From: Flavobacterium undicola | Lineage (GTDB): Bacteria; Bacteroidota; Bacteroidia; Flavobacteriales; Flavobacteriaceae | NCBI RefSeq assembly: GCF_009909155.2 | Contig: NZ_JAAAPM020000010.1 | Location: 1 to 64,000 of the forward strand | Length of the DNA: 64,000 bases | Reading direction: 5' to 3' | Shown here: piece after piece, positions 17,559 to 26,440 of the stretch | Layout: each line of letters starts with the position of its first letter | Numbering within the stretch: the stretch's first letter is position 1 | The notes under the pieces: generated by a model | Database searches by the model: none | What the model saw: the letters and a program-made list of their open reading frames with translations, nothing else | What the model was told of the DNA's origin: nothing | Made by a program: the position numbers and the translations under genes

Positions 17559-19727
17559 TTATAGATTTTCCTTTATAAAATTAGTCATCTTATTAAACAA
17601 TTGAATTCGGGTCATACCACCATAAATCCCATGATTGCAATCAGGATAAACTTGGGAATCAAATTGCTTATTCGCTTTAATTAATGCATTCATCATTTCC
17701 ATCGAATTTTGTACATGCACATTATCATCGGCAGTACCGTGAATCAAAAGATATTTCCCTTTTAATTGATTGGCAAAATTAATTGGCGAATTATCATCAT
17801 AACCACTGGCATTTTCTTGTGGTGTCTGCATGTATCTTTCAGTATAAACCGAATCATAAAATCTCCAATTGGTAACCGGAGCCACAGCAACGGCCATTTT
17901 AAAAATCGTATTTCCTTTTAAAAGACAATTGGAAGCCATGAATCCACCGTAAGACCAACCAAATATCCCGATTCTGGATTTATCGACATAAGGATAATTC
18001 CCAATAACTTTGGCAGCATCAATCTGATCTTCCACTTCGTATTTCCCTAGTTGTAATTGTGTTACTTTCTTAAAAGCAGCACCTTTAAAACCGGTTCCTC
18101 TACCGTCAACACAAACCACAATGTAGCCTTGTTGTGAAAGCATCAAACACCAATAATCGTCAACTGAGTTCCATTGATTAGCTACTTGCTGCGAACCAGG
18201 CCCAGAATATTGCGTCATAAAAACAGGATATTTTTTAGAAGCATCAAAATCTTTTGGCTTGATGATCCAAGCGTTTAATTCGTTTCCTTTCTCGGTTTTT
18301 AAAACAAAAAACTCTTTTGTTGGCAAATTATACTCTTTTAATCGGCTTACTAAAGCGGAATTGTTTTCAATCACTTTCAATTCTTTTCCCGATTTCACTT
18401 CATTCAAAGTATAGATTGTAGGCTGAGATACACTAGAAAAAGTGCGGATATAGTAATCAAAATTAGGACTAAAAGTTGCTTCGTTAGTCCCTAATTCATT
18501 AGACAAAGCCACTTTATTAGTTCCTTTCAATCCTATTTTGTAAACACCACGGTTAATCGAACCATTTTCGGTAGACTGGTAAAACGCTGTATTTGTTTTC
18601 TCGTCGAGTCCATAAAATTTTGTGATTTCCCAATTTCCCTTAGTTACTTGATTTTTTAATTTTCCAGTTTTATCATAATAGTAAATATGGTTGAATCCAT
18701 CTTTTTCACTCGTCCAAATAAAACTATTGTCTTTTAGAAAAGTAAGATTATCGGTAACATCAATATAAGCCTTGTCTTTTTCATTCAAAACTACTTTTTT
18801 AGCCGCTGAATTTCCATCAATAAAAAGCAGGTCTAAATTATCCTGATGACGATTTAAAACTTGAGCTGACAACACATTCGCATCATTTGTCCATTTTATT
18901 CTGGCAATATAAAAATCAGAATAATTACTCAAATCCACCGTTTTTGAATCTTTCGACGCAACATCATAAATATGTAAAGAGACCTTCGAGTTTTTCTCGC
19001 CTGCTTTTGGGTATTTAAAAGTCTCCACTGCTGGATATAACTGTTGGTTGAAAACCGTCATTGAAAACTCAGGCACTTCCGACTCGTCAAATCGGATGAA
19101 AGCTATTTTTTTGCTATCTCCTGACCAATCAAAAGCACGAACAAAAGAAAATTCCTCTTCGTAAACCCAGTCACAAATTCCGTTGATAATCGCATTTTTA
19201 TTTCCATCAGTCGTAATCTGCGTTGTTGTTTTTGATGCTAAATCATAAACATATAAATTGTTTTCTCTGGCAAAAGCAATCTTCTTTCCGTCAGGTGAAA
19301 AAGTAGGTTCCTGAATTTGGAAATCGAATAATTGTGTTAATTCCTTTTTCGAAATATCATACAAATAATAATCGGCAGTAAAGGAATGGCGGTAAATAGG
19401 ATTGGAATTGCAAGCCAACAAGAGCATTTTTTCGTCCGAATCAAAAGTGTAACCATCAATCGCCGGCATCCCTTTATGATTTTTAGAATCTATAATAGTG
19501 GCTGTTTTTTGCAAACTGGCAAAATCGTACAAGTCAATTTGAGTGGACTGCGCCTGTTGATTGTAATTCAAAACCGTGTATTGATTGGATTTTTTTAACG
19601 AATGCAACTCATCCATATCCTGGGTTCGGTATGCACCTCGATAAATAGATTCAACAGTTATTTTTTGTTGTCCAAAAACAACAAAACTCAACAAAAACAA
19701 AACGAAGGAAAGCAACTTATGGTTCAT
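17559..19727 (-). CDS. Dipeptidyl peptidase IV-like S9 peptidase
   Basis: 722 residues with a signal peptide (FVLFLLSFVVFGQQ). An N-terminal beta-propeller (DPPIV_N, about residues 90-430) is followed by an alpha/beta-hydrolase S9 domain. The nucleophile is Ser592 in GIFGWSYGGFMAS; the Asp lies in HGTADDNVH and the His in DCNHGIYGG. The double-Glu motif of dipeptidyl peptidases is visible as VYEEEFSF. It releases N-terminal dipeptides (typically X-Pro/X-Ala) in the periplasm. It lies 99 bp upstream of the peptide transporter on the same strand, consistent with a peptide-use pair. Confidence 0.93.
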   Translation of the reverse strand: MNHKLLSFVLFLLSFVVFGQQKITVESIYRGAYRTQDMDELHSLKKSNQYTVLNYNQQAQSTQIDLYDFASLQKTATIIDSKNHKGMPAIDGYTFDSDEKMLLLACNSNPIYRHSFTADYYLYDISKKELTQLFDFQIQEPTFSPDGKKIAFARENNLYVYDLASKTTTQITTDGNKNAIINGICDWVYEEEFSFVRAFDWSGDSKKIAFIRFDESEVPEFSMTVFNQQLYPAVETFKYPKAGEKNSKVSLHIYDVASKDSKTVDLSNYSDFYIARIKWTNDANVLSAQVLNRHQDNLDLLFIDGNSAAKKVVLNEKDKAYIDVTDNLTFLKDNSFIWTSEKDGFNHIYYYDKTGKLKNQVTKGNWEITKFYGLDEKTNTAFYQSTENGSINRGVYKIGLKGTNKVALSNELGTNEATFSPNFDYYIRTFSSVSQPTIYTLNEVKSGKELKVIENNSALVSRLKEYNLPTKEFFVLKTEKGNELNAWIIKPKDFDASKKYPVFMTQYSGPGSQQVANQWNSVDDYWCLMLSQQGYIVVCVDGRGTGFKGAAFKKVTQLQLGKYEVEDQIDAAKVIGNYPYVDKSRIGIFGWSYGGFMASNCLLKGNTIFKMAVAVAPVTNWRFYDSVYTERYMQTPQENASGYDDNSPINFANQLKGKYLLIHGTADDNVHVQNSMEMMNALIKANKQFDSQVYPDCNHGIYGGMTRIQLFNKMTNFIKENL

Positions 19728-19871
19728 AATTTGGGGTATAAATAAAATGTATTCAATTTTAATAAAAAAATCACAATTATCTCACATTTAATTAATTTAA
19801 ATGCGCTTCACAAAATAACAACAATCCCATTTATTGACAGTAAATTAATGGCAAATAAAAAGGTGAAAACG

Positions 19872-19879
19872 TATCTTTG
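19872..19879 (+). promoter_or_regulatory. -7 promoter box (TATCTTTG) for the HMG-CoA reductase operon
   Basis: TATCTTTG followed by GC is an exact TAnnTTTG box 28 bp before the ATG at 19908. Its position shows that the in-frame ATG at 19848 lies upstream of the promoter. Confidence 0.6.
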
Positions 19880-19907
19880 CGCCTCATTACATTATAATCG
19901 ATTGAAA

Positions 19908-21224
19908 ATGAATAAAGCCGTAGCAGGATTCTCTAAATTATCAAAAGAAGAAAAAATAAACTGGATAGCCTCAGCCTATTTTTCAAGTCCGGAAAATGCC
20001 ATCCAATTATTAAAAAAATACTGGAATTCAGACGAAAAACTCCAAAAACTACATGATGAATTTATAGAAAACACTATTAGTAATTTCTATATCCCACTGG
20101 GTGTTGCTCCTAATTTTTTAATTAATGACAAGTACCACACTGTTCCTATGGCTATCGAAGAAAGCTCAGTAGTCGCTGCAGCTTCTAAATCGGCTAAATT
20201 TTGGGCAACAAGAGGTGGTTTTAAAACTACAGTTATCAATACTGAAAAAATAGGTCAGGTTCATTTTATCTTCAAAGGCGATGTTTCTAAACTGGAATTA
20301 TTCTTTGTGCAAACCAAAGCTAAGTTTTTCTCGGAAACAGAAAATCTTACCAAAAATATGCAACAACGCGGTGGCGGAATTCTGGACATTACACTGGAAG
20401 ACAAAACGATATTGTTACCCAATTATTTTCAGCTTCATGCAACATTTGAAACCAAAGACAGCATGGGAGCTAATTTTATCAACTCCTGTTTAGAGCAATT
20501 TGCCAATATTCTAAAATCAGAAGCACAGACTTACGAAATCTTCACCGAGGAAGAAAAAAACATCGAAGTGGTGATGAGTATTCTTTCGAACTATGTTCCT
20601 AATTGCATCGTTAGAGCCAAAGTTTCTTGTCCGGTAGAAGAATTGGCAGAAAAACACATTACGAATCCTCAAGCTTTTGCCGAGCGTTTTGTTAGAGCGG
20701 TACAAATTGCCGAAGTAGAACCCTTTCGCGCAGTAACACACAACAAAGGTATCATGAATGGTATTGACGCCGTAATCTTAGCTACAGGAAATGATTTTAG
20801 AGCTGTAGAAGCTGGAGTTCATGCTTATGCCGCAAAAAATGGTCAATACAGCAGTTTGTCTCATGCCAAAATAGAAAACGGTATTTTTAGTTTTTGGCTC
20901 GAAGTTCCATTAGCATTAGGAACTGTTGGCGGATTAACGAGTTTACATCCTTTGGTAAAACTTTCGTTAGAAATGCTCGAAAATCCATCTGCCAAAGAAT
21001 TAATGGAAATCGTTGCCGTAGCAGGATTGGCACAAAATTTTGCTGCTTTGCGTTCCTTAACAACCACAGGAATTCAGGACGGACACATGAAAATGCATTT
21101 AAATAATATTTTGAACCAATTTGAAGCTACAACCGAAGAACGTCATTTGGTACAAAAACACTTTAAAAATCATGTGGTGTCGCATAGCGGAGTGGTAAAC
21201 TTTATAGAAAGTCTGAGGAAATAA
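19908..21224 (+). CDS. mvaA: Hydroxymethylglutaryl-CoA reductase (class II type)
   Basis: 438 residues from ATG 19908 (MNKAVAGFSKLSKEEK). The in-frame ATG 60 bp upstream lies ahead of the -7 box and is rejected. Motifs: the catalytic Glu region MAIEESSVVAAASKSAKFW, TKDSMGANFINSCLE (HMG-CoA binding), and SHAKIENG with the catalytic Lys. The His near the end is in VQKHFKNHVV. It forms mevalonate from HMG-CoA; class II enzymes can run in either direction, and here the mevalonate kinases in the window argue for biosynthesis. A GHMP kinase follows after 33 bp, forming a two-gene operon. Confidence 0.93.
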   Translation: MNKAVAGFSKLSKEEKINWIASAYFSSPENAIQLLKKYWNSDEKLQKLHDEFIENTISNFYIPLGVAPNFLINDKYHTVPMAIEESSVVAAASKSAKFWATRGGFKTTVINTEKIGQVHFIFKGDVSKLELFFVQTKAKFFSETENLTKNMQQRGGGILDITLEDKTILLPNYFQLHATFETKDSMGANFINSCLEQFANILKSEAQTYEIFTEEEKNIEVVMSILSNYVPNCIVRAKVSCPVEELAEKHITNPQAFAERFVRAVQIAEVEPFRAVTHNKGIMNGIDAVILATGNDFRAVEAGVHAYAAKNGQYSSLSHAKIENGIFSFWLEVPLALGTVGGLTSLHPLVKLSLEMLENPSAKELMEIVAVAGLAQNFAALRSLTTTGIQDGHMKMHLNNILNQFEATTEERHLVQKHFKNHVVSHSGVVNFIESLRK

Positions 21225-21257
21225 TTATAGTAGAACGAATTCTAATTCAATTCGAAA

Positions 21258-22178
21258 ATGAATACAAAAAAAACATTTTACAGCAACGGGAAATTATTAA
21301 TTACCGCTGAATATTTGGTATTAGATGGAGCTAAAGCATTTGCATTGCCTACTAAATTTGGTCAAAATTTAAGCATCGAACAAAGCAATAATTCTGAAAT
21401 AATCTGGAAAAGCTTTGATGCTGATGGAAGTGTTTGGTTTGAAGACAGCCTTTCGTTTTCAGAAATAAAAGAACCGATAGTTAAAGAAGATTCCGTAAAA
21501 AATACTTTAATAAAAATCCTTCATGAAGCTTACCTTTTAAATCCTGATTTTCTAAATCAAGAACCCGGTTATCAAATCACTACCGAATTGACTTTCCCTA
21601 AAAAATGGGGATTAGGCACTTCTTCTACATTGATCAACAATATCGCTCAATGGCTCAATATTAATGCATTTGAATTATTGAACAATAGTTTTGGCGGCAG
21701 CGGTTATGACATTGCCTGTGCGCAAAACAACAACCCAATTACATACCAATTAAAGCAAGGCAAGCCAAAGGTGGAAACCATTAGTTTTCATCCTAATTTT
21801 ACCGACAACATTTACTTTGTGTATTTGAATAAAAAACAAAGCAGCAAAACTGCCATAGCCAATTACCAAAATAATAAATCCAGTGATATCGAAAAGAGTA
21901 TTACCAAAATAGACAAACTAACTCAAGAAATCATTCACTCTAAAAGCAGTAATACCATGGCTGTTGCAATAGCCAAGCATGAAGCTACTATGAGTTCTAT
22001 TTTAGAAACGGCTACTGTAAAGGAAAATTTATTTTCTGATTTTATGGGCGAAATAAAAAGTCTGGGAGCCTGGGGAGGCGATTTTATCATGGTGGTTTCT
22101 GAAGTCAATCCTATAACTTATTTTGCTTCCAAAGGTTTCAAAACTATCATTCCTTATAAAGACATGATATTAGAATAA
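21258..22178 (+). CDS. GYDIA-type GHMP kinase of the mevalonate pathway
   Basis: 306 residues. The GHMP start SNGKLLITAEYLVLDGAKA and the ATP loop KKWGLGTSSTLINN are present. The FGGSGYDIACAQ signature gives this Flavobacteriia group its name. Being co-transcribed with HMG-CoA reductase, while mevalonate kinase and diphosphomevalonate decarboxylase lie near 55-58 kb, suggests it is the missing phosphomevalonate kinase. That is inference from context; biochemical specificity cannot be read from the sequence. The 3' flank enters a repeat-rich gap. Confidence 0.85.
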   Translation: MNTKKTFYSNGKLLITAEYLVLDGAKAFALPTKFGQNLSIEQSNNSEIIWKSFDADGSVWFEDSLSFSEIKEPIVKEDSVKNTLIKILHEAYLLNPDFLNQEPGYQITTELTFPKKWGLGTSSTLINNIAQWLNINAFELLNNSFGGSGYDIACAQNNNPITYQLKQGKPKVETISFHPNFTDNIYFVYLNKKQSSKTAIANYQNNKSSDIEKSITKIDKLTQEIIHSKSSNTMAVAIAKHEATMSSILETATVKENLFSDFMGEIKSLGAWGGDFIMVVSEVNPITYFASKGFKTIIPYKDMILE

Positions 22179-22261
22179 TACCAATGATTTCTTATAGATA
22201 ATAATTTGTCTGTTCGAAGTCAATATTTTTAAGTCTACCATTCGTCTTCGCCTGTTCGAGT

Positions 22262-22298
22262 GTTTTATTAAAAAATGCGACAGCTTTTTTTAATAAAA
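22262..22298. repeat. AT-rich hairpin of an intergenic repeat
   Basis: The arms TTTTATTAAAAAA and TTTTTTTAATAAAA enclose a TGCGACAGC loop. The flanks (CTGTTCGAGTG before, GTATCGAGAAG after) resemble short dispersed repeats that I recall from Flavobacteriia intergenic DNA. It lies directly before the 209-bp repeat copy. Confidence 0.45.
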
Positions 22299-22310
22299 TG
22301 TATCGAGAAG

Positions 22311-22519
22311 TTTTTATCAAAAGTTAAAATTAGGTTTACCAACTTTCTTTTTTGCTTGATCAAAAAAGAAACAAAAAAATCAAGTCTTACGCTTCCTCGT
22401 CGGTCAAATTAGTTTTCGAATACTAAAAGAAAAGAACTCTCCGCCGCGGCGGATCAAACAGCTTTTCTTTTTACGTATTCTTCAAACATTTGACACTCGA
22501 CTGCGGATGCTAAGGACAA
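22311..22519 (+). repeat. 209-bp intergenic repeat, copy A
   Basis: Aligns without gaps to 31921-32129 with 11 mismatches by eye (about 95% identity). It contains the palindrome CCGCCGCGGCGG at 22441-22452, striking in this AT-rich genome, and an inverted CTTGAT/ATCAAG pair at 22355-22384. No convincing gene was found in it. Confidence 0.85.
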
Positions 22520-22552
22520 TTAAACTTCGGAAATAACAGCAATTCGATATAG

Positions 22553-22660
22553 TAATACCATTTAGAAATATAAAATAATCCAATTTTCCAACTCCCTCTC
22601 CTTTGGAGAGGGTTGGGGTGAGGTAAACAAAAAACTGTTTTATAATTCTAAATGGTATAA
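22553..22660 (+). repeat. MITE/REP-like palindromic element, copy 1
   Basis: About 108 bp with terminal inverted repeats TAATACCATTTAGAA and TTCTAAATGGTATAA. The core hairpin is CCCTCTCCTTTGGAGAGGG followed by TTGGGGTGAGG. It is nearly identical to the inverted copy at 62400-62508; a diverged copy lies at 49374-49467. No reading frame is inside. Confidence 0.85.
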
Positions 22661-22695
22661 TTTATATATTCGTTTTGTTTCTCAAAAAAGAACAT

Positions 22696-22727
22696 AAAAA
22701 AACCGATACAATTGTATCGGTTTTTTT
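22696..22727. terminator. Bidirectional terminator
   Basis: The perfect palindrome AACCGATACAATTGTATCGG with its complement is flanked by an A-run and a T-run. It sits between the convergent GHMP kinase and foldase genes and can serve both. Confidence 0.8.
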
Positions 22728-22757
22728 ATGAAATTAAAAATTAATCTATACTAAAAA

Positions 22758-24857
22758 CTAGTAATTAAATTGTTTTCTATTGTCTTTAATATCAGCAATA
22801 TCTTTAAGAGCTGGCAACACTCTATTTACATCTCCAGCTGATTGTGCTTTTAATTTAGCAACATAAGGAGCAACATCTTTTAATGCTGGAGCCTTAACAA
22901 TGCTTGTCGTTTTCACTACATAAACACCTGTGTTTCCTTCAATAGGAGCTGATAGTTTGTTAGCAGCTAAAGCAAATGCATTTCCTACTACTCTTGGCTC
23001 TTGACCAACACCACCATTTAATACCGGGTTTTCCAAAGTAACATTAGCTGCTTGCTCTACTTTAGATCCTGTAGCTTTTGCAATCGCTTCAAGAGAAGTA
23101 GCTGTCATTTTAGCTTTAAGCATTTCTGCTTTCTTAACATTTTTCAATTTAGTTTCGATGAATGGTCTTACTTGATCAATTGGAGCAAATCCAGAATCAT
23201 CAATGTTTTTAACCGTTGCAATCACGTGACCTAAATTAGCCACTTCAAAACGTTTTACTGAACCTACTTTAGTATCATCTTCGAATGCCCATCTTACAAT
23301 AGCTCTTTGATTTCCTAAAGCTCCAAATGTCTCATCCATTGCTTTTACTGAAACTGCAGGAGTTACAGTCAATTTCATTTCTTTCGCCACTTTATTGAAG
23401 TCTTTATCAGCAGCATCCATTTCGAATTTAGTTGCTTGTGTAAAGATTTTATCTGAAGTAGCTTCAGAAGCTTCTAATTTTTGAGCTACGGTAGCCAAAC
23501 GAATTCCGTCTTGCTTATCAGTAACTTTAATGATATGGAATCCAAAAGGAGTTTCTACTAAACCAATTTGTCCAATATTGCTATTGAAAACAAAATCACT
23601 AAAAGGTTTCACCATTTGACCAGGTCCAAAATAACCTAAATCACCACCTTGTTGCGCAGATGAATCATCAGAATATTGGAATGCCAACATCATGAAACTA
23701 TCCGGATTAGCATTAACCTGAGCCAATACTTCTTCTGCTTTAGCCTTAGCTTCTTCTTTAGTTCTTTTTTCTCTTTGATTAGGAACCTGAGCTCCTTCAT
23801 AACTAATTAAGATGTGACTTGCCTTAGCATTTACACCTAATTTTTTCCCCAAAGATTTTGAAATACAATAGTAATTTCCAAAAACATAAGGACCGTAAAC
23901 TGCACCTGGAGCTAAATTAAATAATTGATCTGCATCTACAGCAGGTAAATCTTTTTTAGCCACATAAGTAGAATCATAAGGAACATCTGAATTTGAGTTT
24001 ACAAATTCAATTGCATTTTTAGTAGTTCTAAATCCTGCTACAGTATCGTTTTTACCAGTTGCCTGGTTGTACACCACACTACCTGCTAATAAAGCACTAA
24101 TTTTAGATTTTACCTCAGCCTCATCTTCTTTAGATGCTTTATCTTCAATTAAAACGTATTCAATAGCACGAGATTCTTCTGCTTTGTATTTCTTTTCGTT
24201 TTTCTTCATGTAATCTAAAATCTCAGCATCAGTCACTTTTACATCACTGTCTTTGATTGAAGAATATAAAGCGCCAACATAAGAGAAATTAGCTTTATCC
24301 GCTTCCATCTTATATTTCAATTTACCCTCAGCTTTTGTAGTATAAGAAGCTGATTTCACTAATGTGCTGTAAATTTGGTATTTTGCATTTAGTTCGGCAT
24401 CTTTTTCTCTTTGTTTCAAATATTCTGCTTGTGCAGGATTTGATTTAAAGTATTCTTTAAATTTAGCCAAATCAAACATTCCAGCAGCATTCAGGAACAT
24501 TGGATTTTTACCAATATTTTGATCCGCTTTTAAGATTTCGATGATGTGTTTTTCACCAACTCTTAATCCTAATTTATCAAATTCAGAAGACAATAAAGCT
24601 ACAGAAACTTCTTGTTCCCAAACTCTATTAGCTGCTGCTGTAGAAGTGATACCCTGACCACTTTTTTCAACATCACTTACTTTAAGTCTAAAATCCTCAA
24701 ATGAGATATCTTTTCCATTGATGCTTCCTACATCTTTAGAGGTACTACTAAAACTACCACTTTTGAACAAATCACCAATAAGAAATGCAAATAAAGCTAG
24801 TGCAATAACTGCAATCATTAAAGCGGATCGTTGTCTAATTTTTGATAAAACTGCCAT
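22758..24857 (-). CDS. PpiD/SurA-like periplasmic peptidyl-prolyl isomerase
   Basis: About 699 residues. I prefer the ATG at 24857 (MAVLSKIRQRSALMIAVIAL), which gives the N-in membrane anchor of the PpiD family; the upstream ATG at 24899 adds 14 atypical residues. Order: anchor, SurA_N-like domain (about 30-170), a parvulin rotamase domain (AKASHILISYEGA to GGDLGYFGPGQMVKPFSDF and TPFGFHIIKVTD), then a C-terminal half with weaker rotamase-like sequence. It acts as a periplasmic chaperone for envelope proteins. It is last in the minus-strand operon from coaX, 107 bp after the CBS protein. Confidence 0.9.
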   Translation of the reverse strand: MAVLSKIRQRSALMIAVIALALFAFLIGDLFKSGSFSSTSKDVGSINGKDISFEDFRLKVSDVEKSGQGITSTAAANRVWEQEVSVALLSSEFDKLGLRVGEKHIIEILKADQNIGKNPMFLNAAGMFDLAKFKEYFKSNPAQAEYLKQREKDAELNAKYQIYSTLVKSASYTTKAEGKLKYKMEADKANFSYVGALYSSIKDSDVKVTDAEILDYMKKNEKKYKAEESRAIEYVLIEDKASKEDEAEVKSKISALLAGSVVYNQATGKNDTVAGFRTTKNAIEFVNSNSDVPYDSTYVAKKDLPAVDADQLFNLAPGAVYGPYVFGNYYCISKSLGKKLGVNAKASHILISYEGAQVPNQREKRTKEEAKAKAEEVLAQVNANPDSFMMLAFQYSDDSSAQQGGDLGYFGPGQMVKPFSDFVFNSNIGQIGLVETPFGFHIIKVTDKQDGIRLATVAQKLEASEATSDKIFTQATKFEMDAADKDFNKVAKEMKLTVTPAVSVKAMDETFGALGNQRAIVRWAFEDDTKVGSVKRFEVANLGHVIATVKNIDDSGFAPIDQVRPFIETKLKNVKKAEMLKAKMTATSLEAIAKATGSKVEQAANVTLENPVLNGGVGQEPRVVGNAFALAANKLSAPIEGNTGVYVVKTTSIVKAPALKDVAPYVAKLKAQSAGDVNRVLPALKDIADIKDNRKQFNY

Positions 24858-24964
24858 TTTTATTGTTGTTAATTTTATATTCAGTTTGCGAAAATACAAT
24901 TATCTAGTTAATAATAATACAACTAACGTTTTATTTTAAAAGATTTTTTGTTTTTCTAAAAAAA

Positions 24965-26224
24965 TTACTCTTTAAGAGTCATTTTCACTAATTCAATTTT
25001 TTTATTTGTTGCCTCTTCAATTACAAAATGATAGCTCCCAATGCCGATTACATCTCCTTTTTGAGGAATTTCTTTTGTAAAATCGACAATAAAACCGCCC
25101 AAAGTCCCATAAGAATCACTCTCTGGAATTTGCAGTTTATAAGTCTGATTTAAATACTCCACATCAAAACGTGTCGAAAAAAGATAAACACCCTCATCCA
25201 ATTCTTTTTCGATTAACTCTTCATCCGAATCATGTTCGTCTTCAATTTCGCCAAAAAGTTCCTCTACAATATCTTCTACTGTAATGATACCCGAAGTTCC
25301 TCCGTATTCATCTAAGACCACTGCAACACTTTTTCGCTTCTTAATCAGCAAATCCATTACTTCTTTGATGTAAATAGTCTCAGGAACGTATTCAACCGAA
25401 ATCACTATCGATTTGATGTGTTTTGGTTTTTTAAACAAATCAAAGGAATGCACATAACCTACAATTTCATCCAATGAATTCTCGTAAACTAGAATTTTAG
25501 AATAACCTGTCTCTACAAACAACTCTTTGATTTCCGCAACCGAATCACACAAATCAACTGCTACAATTTCTGTTCGCGGCGTCATAACATCTCTGGCCTT
25601 TACTCCAGAAAATTCGAGTGCATTTTGAAAAATTTGAATCTCCGAATCTACTTCTTGATCATCCTTTACCGTACTCATTTGTTCCGTAATGTAATTCCCT
25701 AATTCTATCTTGGAGAAAAACAACTGAATTTGATCTCCTTCGGTTCTGAAGAATTTTTTCAAAATAAAATCGGAAATCCAAATTAAAAATGTGGAAATAA
25801 AATAAAAAAGCAGATAGAATATATAAGCCGGAAAAGCAAAAAACTTAATTAACGTATTGGAATAAATCTGAAAAAAGACCTTCGGAAAAAACTCTGCAGT
25901 GAGCAAGACAATCATAGTAGAGATTACCGTTTGAATAAACAAACTTAAAACATCTGAAAAATGATAACTCAAAGATTTTACCCATTCCATTACCAGATCG
26001 CCCATAAAAAAGCCATAAACTACTAATGCGATATTGTTACCAATAAGCATTGCAGCAATAAACTTAGAAGGTTTCTCAGTAAGTTTAGTGAGTATTTTCG
26101 AAATAAAACCATCTTGTTTTTTTTCAATTTCAAGATAAATTTTATTAGAAGAGATGAACGCTATTTCCATCCCTGAAAAAAAAGCAGATAGTATTAGACA
26201 TAGTATTATAATACTAACTTCCAT
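24965..26224 (-). CDS. Hemolysin-family CNNM/CBS-domain membrane protein (CorC/HlyC type)
   Basis: 419 residues. The N-terminal CNNM (DUF21) domain has about four membrane helices (ILCLILSAFFSGMEIAFISS opening). Next are a CBS pair (VMTPRTEIVAVDL to SIVISVEYVPETIYI), VVLDEYGGTSGIITVEDIVE, and a C-terminal CorC_HlyC domain (YGTLGGFIVDF). Relatives take part in magnesium/cobalt efflux; the name hemolysin is historical. The small gene ahead ends 3 bp before this start, so the two are probably coupled. Confidence 0.92.
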   Translation of the reverse strand: MEVSIIILCLILSAFFSGMEIAFISSNKIYLEIEKKQDGFISKILTKLTEKPSKFIAAMLIGNNIALVVYGFFMGDLVMEWVKSLSYHFSDVLSLFIQTVISTMIVLLTAEFFPKVFFQIYSNTLIKFFAFPAYIFYLLFYFISTFLIWISDFILKKFFRTEGDQIQLFFSKIELGNYITEQMSTVKDDQEVDSEIQIFQNALEFSGVKARDVMTPRTEIVAVDLCDSVAEIKELFVETGYSKILVYENSLDEIVGYVHSFDLFKKPKHIKSIVISVEYVPETIYIKEVMDLLIKKRKSVAVVLDEYGGTSGIITVEDIVEELFGEIEDEHDSDEELIEKELDEGVYLFSTRFDVEYLNQTYKLQIPESDSYGTLGGFIVDFTKEIPQKGDVIGIGSYHFVIEEATNKKIELVKMTLKE

Positions 26225-26227
26225 AAA

Positions 26228-26422
26228 CTACGATTTACGGTTACGGTCTTGCATTTTTTTCGCAAATCTTCTTCTAAAGAAAAACATAAAAACCGCTAAG
26301 CCCGAAATCAAAAGACTTAAAACAGGCGTTGCATCTACATCATTCCATTTTACAATAGCATCGTAAACAAAAAAAACAGCAAAAAGAAGATAAAGATAAG
26401 GAGTGTATTTTAAAAAACTCAT
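26228..26422 (-). CDS. Small two-helix membrane protein, unknown
   Basis: 64 residues: an N-terminal helix YLYLLFAVFFVYDAIVKW, a second helix PVLSLLISGLAVFMFFF, and a strongly basic tail (RRRFAKKMQDRNRK). The basic C-terminus suggests a cytoplasmic tail. It sits between lptC (18-bp gap) and the CBS protein (3-bp gap) with tight operon spacing, which supports it being a real gene. I do not recognise the family. Confidence 0.7.
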   Translation of the reverse strand: MSFLKYTPYLYLLFAVFFVYDAIVKWNDVDATPVLSLLISGLAVFMFFFRRRFAKKMQDRNRKS

Positions 26423-26440
26423 AGTGTGTGAAATTGATAA

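Noticed and set aside
19848..19907. A longer N-terminus for HMG-CoA reductase starting at ATG 19848
   Set aside because: The TATCTTTG promoter box lies inside the extension, and the extra residues do not fit the family start.
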